From Comamonadaceae bacterium (lineage in GTDB: Bacteria > Pseudomonadota > Gammaproteobacteria > Burkholderiales > Burkholderiaceae_C), in contig JAIYCG010000030.1 of NCBI GenBank assembly GCA_027488115.1, positions 1 through 55,894 of the forward strand: a stretch of DNA of 55,894 nucleotides, in the 5' to 3' direction. The first letter of the stretch is position 1. Every line of letters starts with the position of its first letter. The notes under the pieces are model-generated. The model was not told where the DNA came from and did no database searches. It saw only the letters and a list, made by a program, of their open reading frames with translations. The position numbers and the translations under genes were made by a program. Shown piece after piece: positions 18,171 to 28,300 of this stretch.

Positions 18171-19460
18171 TTAATTTCTAACTTCGCCATCGCCCAGTAC
18201 CACGTACTTGAGCGAAGTGAGTCCTTCAATTCCGACGGGTCCACGGGCATGGAACTTGTCGGTCGAGATGCCTATTTCTGCACCTAAACCAAATTCAAAG
18301 CCGTCCGCAAATCGGGTGCTGGTGTTGACCATGACACTGGCCGAGTCGACCTCGCGCAAGAAGCGCTGTGCATGCATGTGGTTGCGTGTGAGAATGGCAT
18401 CGGTATGATGGCTTGAGTAGTGGTTGATGTGCGCAATGGCTTGGTCCAAGCCCTCCACCACTTTGATGCTGATGATGGGTGCCAGATATTCTTCAAACCA
18501 ATCTTGCTCTGTTGCGTCTAGCAACTTGGCACCTGTGACCTGGGACAAAATAACTTTGGCCTTGGGACAGCATCGCATTTCAACACCTTTTTTGGCATAG
18601 ACATTGCCAATGAGGGGCAGGAATTCTGCAGCCACACCCTGCGCCACCAACAAACCCTCGCTGGCATTGCACGGGCTGTATTTTTGGGTTTTCGCGTTGT
18701 CTGCCACCTTCACCGCCATGGCGACATCACAGGGATCGTCAATGTAAGTGTGGCAGTTGCCATCCAAGTGTTTGATGACGGGCACTTTGGCCTCTCGGGT
18801 GATGCGCTCAATGAGGCCCTTGCCGCCACGAGGAATGATCACATCGACATACTCTGGCATGGCGATGAGTTGGCCCACCGCCTCGCGATCGGTGGTTTGC
18901 ACCAACTGCACCGCATCGGCTGGCAAGCCCGACTCTTGAAGGGCTTGCTGCACCAAAAGGGCCAAAGCTTTGTTGGAATCGATGGCCTCAGAACCACCTC
19001 GCAAAATGCAGGCATTGCCACTTTTGATAGACAAGCTGGCCGCTTCAATGGTGACATTGGGTCGGCTTTCGAAAATCATGCCAAACACGCCCAAAGGGAC
19101 ACGCATTTGGCCCACGCGAATGCCACTGGCTTGTTGTTTCATGCCCAAGATTTCACCAATGACATCGGGCATGGCCGCCAATTGTTCGCAGCCTTCGGCG
19201 CAAGTGGCCAGAACTTTGGGAGTGAGGCGCAAGCGATCGACCATGGGAGCGGCCAAGCCTGCTGCTTGAGCCCGGACCAGGTCTTTGTCGTTGTCAATTT
19301 GCAGCGCTTGTGTGTTCTCGCGCAGCAAAACAGCCAAGCGTTTCAAAGCACTGTTTTTGACAGCCGTTGATGCCTTGGCCATGGTCGCAGAGGCCACTTT
19401 GGCCTGCTGCCCCAAAATTTGCATGGGGGTCTGCAAAGTTGTTTGCGAAGTTGCGTTCAT
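18171..19460 (-). CDS. proA: Gamma-glutamyl phosphate reductase
   Basis: 429 residues. Second step of proline synthesis: NADPH reduction of glutamyl-5-phosphate. An aldehyde-dehydrogenase fold with the catalytic Cys in [13 protein letters not shown] near residue 265. [18 protein letters not shown] near 120 and [13 protein letters not shown] near 150 are the family's conserved stretches. Normal length (E. coli 417). proB is not adjacent. gshA follows after 16 bp. Confidence 0.96.
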   Translation of the reverse strand: MNATSQTTLQTPMQILGQQAKVASATMAKASTAVKNSALKRLAVLLRENTQALQIDNDKDLVRAQAAGLAAPMVDRLRLTPKVLATCAEGCEQLAAMPDVIGEILGMKQQASGIRVGQMRVPLGVFGMIFESRPNVTIEAASLSIKSGNACILRGGSEAIDSNKALALLVQQALQESGLPADAVQLVQTTDREAVGQLIAMPEYVDVIIPRGGKGLIERITREAKVPVIKHLDGNCHTYIDDPCDVAMAVKVADNAKTQKYSPCNASEGLLVAQGVAAEFLPLIGNVYAKKGVEMRCCPKAKVILSQVTGAKLLDATEQDWFEEYLAPIISIKVVEGLDQAIAHINHYSSHHTDAILTRNHMHAQRFLREVDSASVMVNTSTRFADGFEFGLGAEIGISTDKFHARGPVGIEGLTSLKYVVLGDGEVRN

Positions 19461-19484
19461 GGCGCTATTTTCGCACTCTTAAGC

Positions 19485-20393
19485 TCAAACTGGAAACTTG
19501 GCTTCCCATTTCTCAACTTCGGGCAGCCCCAAACAGTCGTTGTACTCTTTGGCGCTGAGTTGCCTAGGCTTGACCGCCAGCGTGTGGCCATCGGTTTGCA
19601 AATGCTGCAAGGCTTCGCGCATGGCAAAACCCACGGCATTGCGCAAAAGGGCTGGGTAAATGGCCAAGGCCACGCCGTGTTGGTGCAGCTCAGAAGCAGG
19701 CAAGCCGAGCAAAGGCCCTCCAGCATCGATGTTGACCGTACACGGAATGGTGAGCGATTGGGCAATGTGTTTCAGGTCATCTAGCAAACCGCTGTGGGCT
19801 TTTAGCTCCACAAAAACGGCATCCGCGCCCGCTTTTTCAAAGGCTTGTGCACGCAGGATGCCTGCTGCCAAACCCTCAGCACCCACACTGTCGGTTCGGG
19901 CAATGATCATGAACTGATCGTCTTTGCGCGCGGCCACGGCCGCTTCTATTTTGGCCACGGCCTCTCGAAAGGGCAACACACTGCGATCGCCAGGCAGTTG
20001 GGCGCAGCGCTTGGGTGAAATTTGGTCTTCCATGTGTATGGCGGCCACGCCTGCCGCTTCAAACTCTTCAATGGTTCGCTTCACGCCCACCACATTGCCA
20101 TAACCCGTATCGGCATCGCAAATGAGCGGCAGGTTGACACACGAAGCCACACGCCTGGCGTGGCCCGACATGAGCGACAAGTCAATGAGTCCAACATCGG
20201 GTGTGCCCAACAAAGAAGCAGAAACGCCATTGCCTGTCATGTACACAGCCTCGAAGCCCTGTTGTTGCACCATCCGAGCGCCATAGCCATCGAATACGCC
20301 AGGGGCAATCAGTGCTGTGCCGCCTTGTTGAGCGGCTTTCAAGCGAGCACGAAGTTGAGTTCGAAGTTGCGTTGGTGTAGGCATGGCACTCAT
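19485..20393 (-). CDS. Isocitrate lyase/PEP mutase superfamily lyase (2,3-dimethylmalate lyase-like)
   Basis: 302 residues from the ATG at 20393, which overlaps the hydratase small-subunit stop (ATGA). A TIM-barrel enzyme. The Mg-binding CDADTGYGN is near residue 92. The flexible catalytic loop has MEDQISPKRCAQLPG with the KRC cysteine near 128, which marks C-C lyases (methylisocitrate, dimethylmalate or isocitrate lyase types) rather than PEP mutase or oxaloacetate decarboxylase. The usual KRCG reads KRCA. It sits with an aconitase-family hydratase and a Bug binding protein, so it likely splits the hydroxy-acid product of that hydratase into two smaller acids. The substrate is not determinable here. 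Confidence 0.8.
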   Translation of the reverse strand: MSAMPTPTQLRTQLRARLKAAQQGGTALIAPGVFDGYGARMVQQQGFEAVYMTGNGVSASLLGTPDVGLIDLSLMSGHARRVASCVNLPLICDADTGYGNVVGVKRTIEEFEAAGVAAIHMEDQISPKRCAQLPGDRSVLPFREAVAKIEAAVAARKDDQFMIIARTDSVGAEGLAAGILRAQAFEKAGADAVFVELKAHSGLLDDLKHIAQSLTIPCTVNIDAGGPLLGLPASELHQHGVALAIYPALLRNAVGFAMREALQHLQTDGHTLAVKPRQLSAKEYNDCLGLPEVEKWEAKFPV

Positions 20394-20899
20394 GCTGTGA
20401 TTTTCCAATCGGGGTATTTTTTGAGAAACGGAATGAGGCCGCCTTCCCGCAAAATAGCGCGAATGGCTTCTGGCACAGCCCCCAAGGGGCGTGTTAACTG
20501 GCGCAAGGGCACCGACACTTTTTGGCCTGCCATGTCCACTTCAATGCTGTCACCTTCATGAATGTCAGACACATCGCACTCCACCACTGGCAAACCATTG
20601 TTGATGGCATTGCGAAAAAACTGTCGGCCAAAGGATGGGGCCACAATGGCGGCCACACCCATGCGCCGCAAGATGTGCACGGCCTGTTCGCGGGAGGAAT
20701 TAATGCCGAAGTGCTTGCCAGCCACGATGACGCTGCCTGCAGCAAATCTTGCGGCAAAACCAGGCGACACAGCGTCAAAGGCTTGCGAAGCAATGAACGC
20801 TTCGTCCTTGCCGGGCAAGTATTTACCAGAGCAGTTTAAGTCGGTATTGACGTCATCGCCCAACAAGTAGACGCGACCTTGAATGGCTTGATCAAGCAT
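20390..20899 (-). CDS. Aconitase-family hydratase small subunit (LeuD-like)
   Basis: 169 residues from ATG 20899, with GGGAGG six bases upstream; it overlaps the large-subunit stop by 8 bp. The swivel domain carries YLLGDDVNTDLNCSGKYLP near residue 11 and FGINSSREQAVHILR near 64, which includes the substrate-carboxylate-binding Ser-Arg. Biosynthetic LeuD normally sits beside leuB; here it sits with a lyase and a Bug protein, so a catabolic hydratase (dimethylmaleate or citraconate/methylmalate type) is more likely. Confidence 0.82.
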   Translation of the reverse strand: MLDQAIQGRVYLLGDDVNTDLNCSGKYLPGKDEAFIASQAFDAVSPGFAARFAAGSVIVAGKHFGINSSREQAVHILRRMGVAAIVAPSFGRQFFRNAINNGLPVVECDVSDIHEGDSIEVDMAGQKVSVPLRQLTRPLGAVPEAIRAILREGGLIPFLKKYPDWKITA

Positions 20900-22178
20900 G
20901 AGAGGCCTCCCATTGACCACCGGCCACGGTGCGCGGGTCGGTGATGAAACCCGTTAATGCGGAAGCCGCCACGGTGGCCGCAGAGCCCAGCCAAATGTCT
21001 GAATCGTGATTGCCCAAGCGACCCTGGAAATTGCGGTTGGCACTTGAAATCACAACTTCTCGATCGCCTGGAATGAGGTGGTTGGTAATGCCCACACAGG
21101 TGCCGCAGCCTGCAGCCTCCACAGACGCGCCGGCTTCGGTGAGGGCTTCAATCAACCCTTCGCGAGCTGCCGCCAAATAAATTTGACGAGAGGCCGGCGT
21201 GATGATCATGCGCACACCTTTGGCCACACGCTTGCCCTTGAGCACCGCTGCGGCTTGGCGAATGTCATCCAAGCGGCCATTGGTGCAGGTGCCGATCAGT
21301 GCAAAGTTGATTTTCTGACCCACCACTTCGTGGGCCGACACAATGTCGTCTACGGCGTGCTTGCGCGCCACTTGAGGCGCCAGTTGCGACGCATCAATTT
21401 CGAAACGGTCTGCGTAATGTGCATCGGCATCCGCACGCAAAGGAGCCGGTGTTTGGGCACCGTGTGCTTTTAACCAAGCGATTGTTTTTTCATCGGCTTC
21501 CAGCAGCGCTGCTTTTGCGCCCAATTCTGCGGCGTGGTTGCACAAGGTCATGCGATCGTCAATTTCCATGGCCTCGACCGCTGAGCCCACATATTCAATG
21601 GCGCGGTAGTTCAAGCCCTCTGCGCCAAACTTGCCCAGCATGTGCAAGGTGACATCCTTGGCCCAGACACCGGGTTGCAAACGGCCCTTCAGCACCACAC
21701 GCACAGATTCTGGAACACGCAGCCAAACTTTACCGGTGGCCATGACAGCGCTCACATCGGTGCCTTCAATGCCAGTGCCAAATGCGTTGAATGCGCCGTA
21801 AGTGACCGAGTGGGTGTCGGTGCCGACAATCAAATCGCCACAGGTGAGGTGGCCGCCTTCTGGCAAGACTTGGTGGCAAATGCCATCGCCAATGTCATAC
21901 AAAACACTGCCGTGCTCATCGGCAAATTTGCGCATGGCCGTGTGTCCTTGTGCGGCTTCGACGGTGGGCGGTGGTGAAAAATGATCCAAGACCCATGCCG
22001 TTTTGTGAGCAAAAGGCAAAGATTTGGCACCCATTTTCTCGACCATGCGAATGGTGTTGGGCGCGCGTGCGTCGTGCACCATGGCAAAGGTGACACCCGC
22101 CACGACCAAGTCGCCTGCGCGCACTTGCGGCAGGGCTGCATGGCGTGCCAATAATTTTTCTGCGAGGGTTGAGCCCAT
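20892..22178 (-). CDS. Aconitase-family hydratase large subunit (LeuC-like)
   Basis: 428 residues from ATG 22178, with AAGGGA five bases upstream (the frame is open to 22205). A [4Fe-4S] hydro-lyase. Cluster cysteines are visible in IGTCTNGRLDD near residue 297 and GCGTCVG near 357. Substrate-binding motifs GDLIVGTDTHSVTYGAF near 112 and SANRNFQGRLG near 375 are intact. Length is that of the archaeal/homoaconitase-like LeuC group (about 420) rather than E. coli LeuC (466). Together with the overlapping small subunit it forms a heteromeric hydratase. The actual substrate is inferred only as a C5-C7 dicarboxylate or tricarboxylate. Confidence 0.85.
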   Translation of the reverse strand: MGSTLAEKLLARHAALPQVRAGDLVVAGVTFAMVHDARAPNTIRMVEKMGAKSLPFAHKTAWVLDHFSPPPTVEAAQGHTAMRKFADEHGSVLYDIGDGICHQVLPEGGHLTCGDLIVGTDTHSVTYGAFNAFGTGIEGTDVSAVMATGKVWLRVPESVRVVLKGRLQPGVWAKDVTLHMLGKFGAEGLNYRAIEYVGSAVEAMEIDDRMTLCNHAAELGAKAALLEADEKTIAWLKAHGAQTPAPLRADADAHYADRFEIDASQLAPQVARKHAVDDIVSAHEVVGQKINFALIGTCTNGRLDDIRQAAAVLKGKRVAKGVRMIITPASRQIYLAAAREGLIEALTEAGASVEAAGCGTCVGITNHLIPGDREVVISSANRNFQGRLGNHDSDIWLGSAATVAASALTGFITDPRTVAGGQWEASHA

Positions 22179-22205
22179 GGAAGTCCCTTGTTGGTGTTTG
22201 AGCAA

Positions 22206-23222
22206 TCAGCTGCCCTTGATATTGGCTTTGCGAACCACGCTGCCCCACTTGTCACTTTCGGACTTGATGTAGCGCGCAGCCTCTGCAGGCGATGTGGGCG
22301 TGGGTTCGAGCCCCAACTTGCGCAACTGCGCCACCACGCCAGGATCTTTCAAAGTGGCCACCAAGGCTGCGTTCAAACGCTTGATGACTTCGGGCGAAGT
22401 TTTGGCGGGCGCTGCAAATGCATACCAGTTGGTCGCTTCAAAGCCTGGAAAACCAGACTCAGCAATGGTGGGCACATTGGGCAAGGCTTCCAAACGTTTG
22501 GAGCCGGTAGTGACCAAGGGACGCAGTTTGCCTGTCTGAATGTGCTGAACAGCGTCGGTAGGGCTAGAAAAAATAGAGGGCAATACGCCACCCAACAAAT
22601 CGTTCATGGCAGGCGCGCCACCACGATAGGCCACGTGTTGGTTGTTCAGGTTGGCGGCTATTTTGAGCATCTCACCCGCCAAATGGCCACCACCGCCAAT
22701 ACCTGATGAGCCAAAAGACAATTTGGAATTGTCTTGCCGAGCTTGTTTCAAATAGTCTTCAAATGTTTTGACGTCGCTGGCTGCATTCACCACCAGCACA
22801 TTGCTGAACACCACGCACAAAGACAAGGCCGCAGTATCGGTCACGGGGTCGTAGTTCAGTTTGTTCAAGTGCTGGTTGACCGACAAAGATCCGACAGTGC
22901 CGAGCATGATGGTGTGTCCATCTGGGTTGGCCTTGGTCAGCAAGTCTGTGGCAATGTTGCCACCGGCCCCTGGCTTGTTGTCAATGACCACGGTTTGTTT
23001 GAACAACTCTGTGAGCTTGGGGACCATGATGCGCGCCACCGTATCGGAGCTCCCACCCGGCGCAAAGCCAACCAAAATTTTGATGCTCTGCGTTGGAAAG
23101 TTGCTCTCAGCGCCTTGCGCATGCGCGTTCATCGTCAGTGCCCCTTGAGCACTGAACAAGGCCAAGGCGAGCAGGGTCCAACGGCGCGTTTTTTGAATGA
23201 CCAAAGGCAAAGCAAATGACAT
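22206..23222 (-). CDS. Bug/TctC-family tripartite tricarboxylate transporter substrate-binding protein
   Basis: 338 residues from ATG 23222 with GGAGA upstream; a second in-frame ATG lies at 23246. The signal peptide (TRRWTLLALALFSAQGAL, ending AHAQG) precedes a periplasmic binding fold. Characteristic Bug motifs: FPTQSIKILVGFAPGGSSDTVARI, VVIDNKPGAGGNIATDLL and HTIMLGTVGSLSVN. Bug proteins bind carboxylates for TctAB transporters. TctAB genes are absent here, which is common as these proteins greatly outnumber the transporters. First gene of the hydratase-lyase operon, so it likely captures that pathway's substrate. Confidence 0.9.
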   Translation of the reverse strand: MSFALPLVIQKTRRWTLLALALFSAQGALTMNAHAQGAESNFPTQSIKILVGFAPGGSSDTVARIMVPKLTELFKQTVVIDNKPGAGGNIATDLLTKANPDGHTIMLGTVGSLSVNQHLNKLNYDPVTDTAALSLCVVFSNVLVVNAASDVKTFEDYLKQARQDNSKLSFGSSGIGGGGHLAGEMLKIAANLNNQHVAYRGGAPAMNDLLGGVLPSIFSSPTDAVQHIQTGKLRPLVTTGSKRLEALPNVPTIAESGFPGFEATNWYAFAAPAKTSPEVIKRLNAALVATLKDPGVVAQLRKLGLEPTPTSPAEAARYIKSESDKWGSVVRKANIKGS

Positions 23223-23308
23223 GGTGAAAGTCTCCGGATTGTTCATGCGTCAAGTGTAGGCCCTCGCGGCTGTTTTACGAGGTCCTTTCAAGCGGCGCCA
23301 GCGGAATC

Positions 23309-23350
23309 TGTGAGTTGCCCTCACAACCCAAGTTGGGATCAGCTTGGGTT
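23309..23350. promoter_or_regulatory. Two inverted repeats upstream of the Bug/hydratase/lyase operon
   Basis: tgtgag (23309-23314) with ctcaca (23320-23325), and aacccaag (23325-23332) with cttgggtt (23343-23350), lie in the 159 bp between holA and the operon start. They suit operators of an unlinked regulator. The second could also serve as a hairpin behind holA. Confidence 0.45.
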
Positions 23351-23381
23351 AAGCTTGGATGGGGTTTGGGTTAAATTTGGC

Positions 23382-24437
23382 TCATGATTTGAGGGCACAG
23401 GCAGCAGAAACCCGCAAGGCCAATCGCTGCAAAGCTTGCCATGGGTCGGTCGGCCAATCGGACACCTTCAAACCTTTGACGATGCCGTCGACTTGGTGGG
23501 CGTTTTGCAGCAACTGCGCCAAACGGGCAGCAGACAACTTGGGCAACACACGTTCAAAAAGTTTTTCACGCGCACCCCAAATTCGCTGCTCGCGCAAAGC
23601 CATCGGCAGTGGGCGGCCCTGAGCGATGGCATCCTTTACCCGCTTCAAAGCGCGAATGTCTTCTGCAAGGGTGTAGTGCACCAAAACAGCAGCCTCGCCT
23701 TCAGCTTGCAATCCATCTAGCATGCGCTGAACGCGCGCCACTTGCCCGGCAAGCACCGCTTCCGACAACTTGAACACATCGTAGCGCGCCACATTCAAGA
23801 CAGCGCTTTCGACTTGCGCTTGCGACAGCTCACCTGCAGGGTACAACAAACCCAGCTTTTGAATTTCTTGATGGGCTGCCAGCAAATTGCCTTCTACGCG
23901 GTCTGCAAAAAATTGCAAACAGTTTTGACCTTCTTGCCCAGATACAACGCTTTGATTTTGCAACTTCAAACGCTGCGCGATCCACTGAGGCAATTGCGCT
24001 CTGTCTAAAGAATCAATTTGCAAAGTGACCCCAAATTGTTCTAGCGCAGCAAACCATGCGCCTTTTTTGGTCGCATTGTCTAAGCGGGGCAAAAGGAACA
24101 GCGTCAAGGTGCTGTCGTTGCCTTCTGCGTTCTGCGCCAGTTGCTGAATCATGGGGCTGCCCTCTTTGCCAGGTTTTCCTGTTGGCACGCGAATTTCTAA
24201 AATTTGGCGCTCTGCAAAAAGGCTCATGGAGCCCCCTGCAGCCAGCACCTCACTCCAATCAAAATGAGCGCCAGACACCACGTGCACGCTGCGTTCGGTA
24301 TAGCCTTGTTGGCGAGCTACTGCGCGAATGGCATCTGCCGCTTCTTGCACCAACAAGGCTTCATCGCCGTGCAGCGTGTAGAGGGTTCGCAAACCTTTTT
24401 GCAGATGCGCTTGAAGCTGAGGCAGGGCCAATTGCAT
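23382..24437 (-). CDS. holA: DNA polymerase III subunit delta
   Basis: 351 residues (E. coli 343). The clamp-loader subunit that opens the beta clamp. The N-terminal AAA+-like domain lacks a functional P-loop, as expected for delta. Recognisable are LYTLHGDEALLVQEAADAIR near residue 18, RQILEIRVPTGKPGKEG near 82 and FADRVEGNLLAAHQEIQKL near 171. Last gene of the leuS-lptE-holA run (25 bp after lptE). Confidence 0.93.
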   Translation of the reverse strand: MQLALPQLQAHLQKGLRTLYTLHGDEALLVQEAADAIRAVARQQGYTERSVHVVSGAHFDWSEVLAAGGSMSLFAERQILEIRVPTGKPGKEGSPMIQQLAQNAEGNDSTLTLFLLPRLDNATKKGAWFAALEQFGVTLQIDSLDRAQLPQWIAQRLKLQNQSVVSGQEGQNCLQFFADRVEGNLLAAHQEIQKLGLLYPAGELSQAQVESAVLNVARYDVFKLSEAVLAGQVARVQRMLDGLQAEGEAAVLVHYTLAEDIRALKRVKDAIAQGRPLPMALREQRIWGAREKLFERVLPKLSAARLAQLLQNAHQVDGIVKGLKVSDWPTDPWQALQRLALRVSAACALKS

Positions 24438-24462
24438 TGAGAGGGTGGCCTTTGCGTTGACT

Positions 24463-25020
24463 TTAAAGCGATTTGACCGCAGCCAAACGGCGCAAAATTT
24501 GTTGCACGATGTCGAGTTGCATTTCTCGGTACATCATGTTTTCTTCAATTTCTTTGGACAAGGCCGCAGTCTCCAAAAAGCTCAAGTCACGTTGTTGCTG
24601 CAACTCAACTTCTGAAATCAAGTTTTTCCCCTGCGGTGTGCGCAAGCGAAATTTCACTTTCAAGCGCAATTGCAATTCTCGCACTTGGCCCGATGCATTC
24701 AAGCCCACCACCACGCGTTCGCGAATCTCGGACATCACGTCCAAAACCACTTCGCTGGTCGCCATGTCTTTGGCTTCGGTGAAGACTTTCAAGTCGACAT
24801 TGCTGGCCAAGTTGCGTCTCAGGTCTGTGCCCATAGCCGACTGGCGAGGCAAGATTAAAAACAAAGATTTGAAAGGCAAGTCGGCACTTTGACGCAACTG
24901 AAAACCACAGCCTGACAAACCCAGGGTTGTGAAAGTACCCAGCAACGCGCCGCCTGCCAAATGAAATCCCAAGGTTTTCAGCGATTGGCGACGGGTTAGC
25001 AATTGTGATGCGTTGGTCAT
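24463..25020 (-). CDS. lptE: LPS-assembly lipoprotein LptE
   Basis: 185 residues. An outer-membrane lipoprotein that plugs the LptD barrel. Signal peptide with a Tat-like start (TRRQSLKTLGF) and lipobox LSGC at about residues 35-38, then GFQLRQSADLPFKSLFL as in the family. Located between leuS and holA, its usual place in betaproteobacteria and gammaproteobacteria. Confidence 0.92.
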   Translation of the reverse strand: MTNASQLLTRRQSLKTLGFHLAGGALLGTFTTLGLSGCGFQLRQSADLPFKSLFLILPRQSAMGTDLRRNLASNVDLKVFTEAKDMATSEVVLDVMSEIRERVVVGLNASGQVRELQLRLKVKFRLRTPQGKNLISEVELQQQRDLSFLETAALSKEIEENMMYREMQLDIVQQILRRLAAVKSL

Positions 25021-25072
25021 GGTGAGTGCTTATCGGCGCTTGGCTTTTGCTTTGAGAGAGATGCGGCGAGTT

Positions 25073-27745
25073 TCACAGAACCACATTGACCAAACGGCCA
25101 GGCACCACAATGATCTTCTTAGGTACCGCGCCAGCGCCTTGCTTGGTCACTTGCTCATGCGCCGCTGCCGCTTGTTCAATGAAGGCTTTGTCAGCATTGG
25201 CTGGCACCGTGAGCGAGCCACGCAGCTTGCCGTTGATCTGCAACATGAGTTCAATCTCATCGCGCTGCAAAGCCGTTTCATCTACACCTGGCCAAGCCAC
25301 ATCGAGCAAGTCACCGCAGCAAGTGCCGTAGCCCAATTCGTTCCACAATTGGAAAGCCAAGTGCGGGCAAGCGGGGTACATCACGCGCAGCAAGATGGAA
25401 TAGCACTCGGCCAAGGCGGCGTTGTCGTTCACATCAGTCGAGGTCGAGAGGGGCGAATCTTCCAGCGTGTTGAGCATCTTCATGAGCGCCGACACCACGG
25501 TGTTGTATTGCATGCGCTCGTAGTCGTAATTGGCCTGGCGCAGCACCGAGTGAATTTCGAGGCGCAGCTTTTTGGCTTCGGCGCTGAAGGTGATGGGCTG
25601 TGAGCGGTCGACGGTGAGGCCGACTTTCAAAGCGCTTTCCACTTTGACCGCATAGTTCCAAACACGGCGCACAAAGCGGTAGCTGCCTTCCACCGCCGCA
25701 TCGTTCCACTCCAGGGTGGCTTCGGGGGGTGCGGTGAACATGGTGTACAAGCGCGCGGTATCGGCGCCGTATTTTTCAATCAGGTCTTGCGGATCGACGC
25801 CGTTGTTCTTCGACTTGGACATGGTGCCCACGCCTTCGTAATCGATGGCGGTGCCCACAGGCAAATCGCCCACGGCATTTTTCAAACGCGCACCGATCAC
25901 CTTGCCGTCGTCGGCCAACACATGCTCTACGTCGTGCGGCCAGAAATAATCTTTGCCACCTTTGTCGGTGCGACGTGAGTAGATGTGGTTCAAGACCATG
26001 CCTTGCGTCAGCAACTTGGTGAAGGGTTCGTCCACTTTCACCAAGCCCAAATCGCGCATCACTTTGGTCCAGAAGCGCGCATACAGCAAGTGCAAAATGG
26101 CGTGCTCAATGCCGCCAATGTACTGGTCCATGGGCATCCAGTAGTCGGCACCCTCGGCCACCATCTTGTCGGTGTTCTTGGGGTCGCAATAGCGCATGAA
26201 GTACCAAGACGAATCGACAAAGGTGTCCATGGTGTCGGTTTCGCGGCGCGCAGGTTTGCCGCACACAGGACACACCACGCCAGCGTGGAAACCTTCGTGT
26301 TTGTTCAGTGGATTGCCAGAACCATCGGGGATGCAATCTTGCGGCAAGACCACAGGCAAATCTTTTTCGGGCACGGGCACCGCGCCGTGTTCATCGCAAT
26401 GGATGATCGGGATCGGTGTACCCCAGTAACGCTGACGGCTAATACCCCAGTCGCGCAGACGCCAAGTGGTTTTCTTCTCGCCCAAACCTTTGGCGGCCAA
26501 GTCGGCGGCCACGGCCTCTAAAGCGTCTTTGAAATTCAGGCCGTCGTATTGGCCAGAGTTGACCAACACGCCGTTGGCTTTGTCGCCAAAGCCATCGTGC
26601 CATTCTGTCTGACTGAAGGTCACGCCTTTGGAGGCCACCACTTGCTGAATGGGCAATTGGTATTTGAGCGCAAACGCAAAGTCGCGTTCGTCGTGCGCAG
26701 GTACACCCATCACGGCGCCATCGCCATAGCTCATGAGCACGTAGTTGCCCACCCACACTTCAACGGGTTTGCCTGTGAGCGGGTGCGTGACGGTTAAGCC
26801 TGTGGGCATGCCTTCTTTTTCTTTGACCGCCAACTCGGCTTCGGTGGTACCGCCCTTTTGGCAGGTTTCAATGAACGTGGCCAAAGCAGGTTGTGTGAGC
26901 GCTGCATGGGCGGCCAAAGGATGCTCAGGTGCCACCGCACAGAACGTGACACCCATGATGGTGTCGGGACGTGTGGTGAACACAAACATCTTGCCGTCTT
27001 GAATGAGCTGACCGTCTGCACCACGGATGTCATGCGGGAACGCAAAGCGCACACCGGTGGATTTGCCAATCCAGTTTTCTTGCATCAGCTTCACGCGTTC
27101 GGGCCAACCGGGCAACTTATCGCCCGTCACAAAGTCGAGCAACTCTTCGGCGTAATCGGTGATCTTCAAGTAGTAGCCAGGGATCTCGCGCTTCTCGACC
27201 ACGGCGCCAGTGCGCCAGCCTTTGCCGTCGATCACTTGCTCGTTGGCCAACACGGTTTGGTCAATCGGGTCCCAATTGACGACCTGTGTTTTGCGATACG
27301 CCACGCCCTTCTCGAGCATCTTCAAGAACAACCACTGGTTCCACTTGTAGTAGCTGGCGTCACACGTGGCCACTTCGCGGCTCCAGTCGATGGCCAAGCC
27401 CATGGCCTGCATCTGCTTCTTCATGTAAGCGATGTTTTCGTAGGTCCACTTGGCGGGCGGCACACCGTTTTTCAAAGCGGCGTTTTCTGCAGGCAAGCCA
27501 AACGCGTCCCACCCCATGGGCATGAGCACGTTGTAGCCGTTCATGCGCAAGTAGCGCGTGAGCATGTCGTTGATGGTGTAGTTGCGCACGTGGCCCATGT
27601 GCAGCTTGCCGCTGGGGTAGGGCAGCATGGAGCAGGCGTAAAACTTCTTTTTGCTGGCGTCTTCGGTGACGCGGTAGGCATCGCGAGCATTCCACTGGCT
27701 TTGCGCCGCGGGCTCAACTTCGAGGTGGTTGTACTTGTCTTGCAT
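25073..27745 (-). CDS. leuS: Leucyl-tRNA synthetase
   Basis: 890 residues from ATG 27745 ([18 protein letters not shown]); the frame is open 24 codons further upstream, but the family start is here. A class I synthetase: [12 protein letters not shown] (HIGH motif) at about 43-53, the CP1 editing domain around 225-420 including a Thr-rich [12 protein letters not shown], and the catalytic [12 protein letters not shown] (KMSKS variant) near 641. First gene of leuS-lptE-holA. Confidence 0.97.
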   Translation of the reverse strand: MQDKYNHLEVEPAAQSQWNARDAYRVTEDASKKKFYACSMLPYPSGKLHMGHVRNYTINDMLTRYLRMNGYNVLMPMGWDAFGLPAENAALKNGVPPAKWTYENIAYMKKQMQAMGLAIDWSREVATCDASYYKWNQWLFLKMLEKGVAYRKTQVVNWDPIDQTVLANEQVIDGKGWRTGAVVEKREIPGYYLKITDYAEELLDFVTGDKLPGWPERVKLMQENWIGKSTGVRFAFPHDIRGADGQLIQDGKMFVFTTRPDTIMGVTFCAVAPEHPLAAHAALTQPALATFIETCQKGGTTEAELAVKEKEGMPTGLTVTHPLTGKPVEVWVGNYVLMSYGDGAVMGVPAHDERDFAFALKYQLPIQQVVASKGVTFSQTEWHDGFGDKANGVLVNSGQYDGLNFKDALEAVAADLAAKGLGEKKTTWRLRDWGISRQRYWGTPIPIIHCDEHGAVPVPEKDLPVVLPQDCIPDGSGNPLNKHEGFHAGVVCPVCGKPARRETDTMDTFVDSSWYFMRYCDPKNTDKMVAEGADYWMPMDQYIGGIEHAILHLLYARFWTKVMRDLGLVKVDEPFTKLLTQGMVLNHIYSRRTDKGGKDYFWPHDVEHVLADDGKVIGARLKNAVGDLPVGTAIDYEGVGTMSKSKNNGVDPQDLIEKYGADTARLYTMFTAPPEATLEWNDAAVEGSYRFVRRVWNYAVKVESALKVGLTVDRSQPITFSAEAKKLRLEIHSVLRQANYDYERMQYNTVVSALMKMLNTLEDSPLSTSTDVNDNAALAECYSILLRVMYPACPHLAFQLWNELGYGTCCGDLLDVAWPGVDETALQRDEIELMLQINGKLRGSLTVPANADKAFIEQAAAAHEQVTKQGAGAVPKKIIVVPGRLVNVVL

Positions 27746-27841
27746 GATGGTGCAAATTGTAGGTGTTTGGCGGGGTGAAATCCCTCTGAAGACAGCCAGG
27801 CACTCTGATTGACGCACAAACAGCGCCTGCGCTGCAAAAGA

Positions 27842-28282
27842 TCAGGGTGTGGCTGCCTTTTGAGCGTCCGCTCCGGGAGCTGTCACAAAGCCAATTCGGC
27901 TTAAGCCCGCTTGCTGAGCAAGGCCCATGATGTCCAGAACTTGGCCATAAGGCACTGCCTGGTCCACCCGAAGTTGGACTTCCAAGTTGGGTTTCTGCGT
28001 CGCCTGTCGCTGAAGTTCTGCGGGCAAATCGACCAGCGTAGTGGGTTTGTCATTGATGAAGAGCTCCCCAGATGCCTTCAAGCTCAGACTGAGTGCTTCG
28101 GGCGCTTCGCCGCCTTGAGCAGCCTTGGACTGGGGCAAATCCAAACGGATGGCGCTGGTGAGCAGGGGCGCAGTGAGAATAAAAATAACCAGCAACACCA
28201 ACATGACATCGACCAAAGGCGTGACGTTGATGTCACTGAAGGGCTTGGCCTGAACAGCGCGAGGAAATCGACCAAATGCCAT
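27842..28282 (-). CDS. ExbD/TolR-family biopolymer transport protein
   Basis: 146 residues. A single N-terminal transmembrane helix (about residues 20-42) preceded by the family motif SDINVTPLVDVMLVLLVIF, whose Asp is the proton-conducting residue. The periplasmic domain follows. It pairs with the ExbB/TolQ gene 18 bp upstream. Neither tonB nor tolA/tolB is adjacent, so TonB- versus Tol-type use cannot be told. Confidence 0.9.
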   Translation of the reverse strand: MAFGRFPRAVQAKPFSDINVTPLVDVMLVLLVIFILTAPLLTSAIRLDLPQSKAAQGGEAPEALSLSLKASGELFINDKPTTLVDLPAELQRQATQKPNLEVQLRVDQAVPYGQVLDIMGLAQQAGLSRIGFVTAPGADAQKAATP

Positions 28283-28300
28283 CGTTTGCTTGCTTGATTT

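Noticed and set aside
23309..23325. TGTGA-N7-TCACA as a CRP site upstream of the Bug operon
   Set aside because: CRP sites have 6-bp spacing; with 7 it is off-register, so it is listed only as an inverted repeat.
26858..27778. 306-residue plus-strand open frame inside leuS
   Set aside because: Shadow of leuS; the minus-strand protein has HIGH and KMSKS motifs in the right places.
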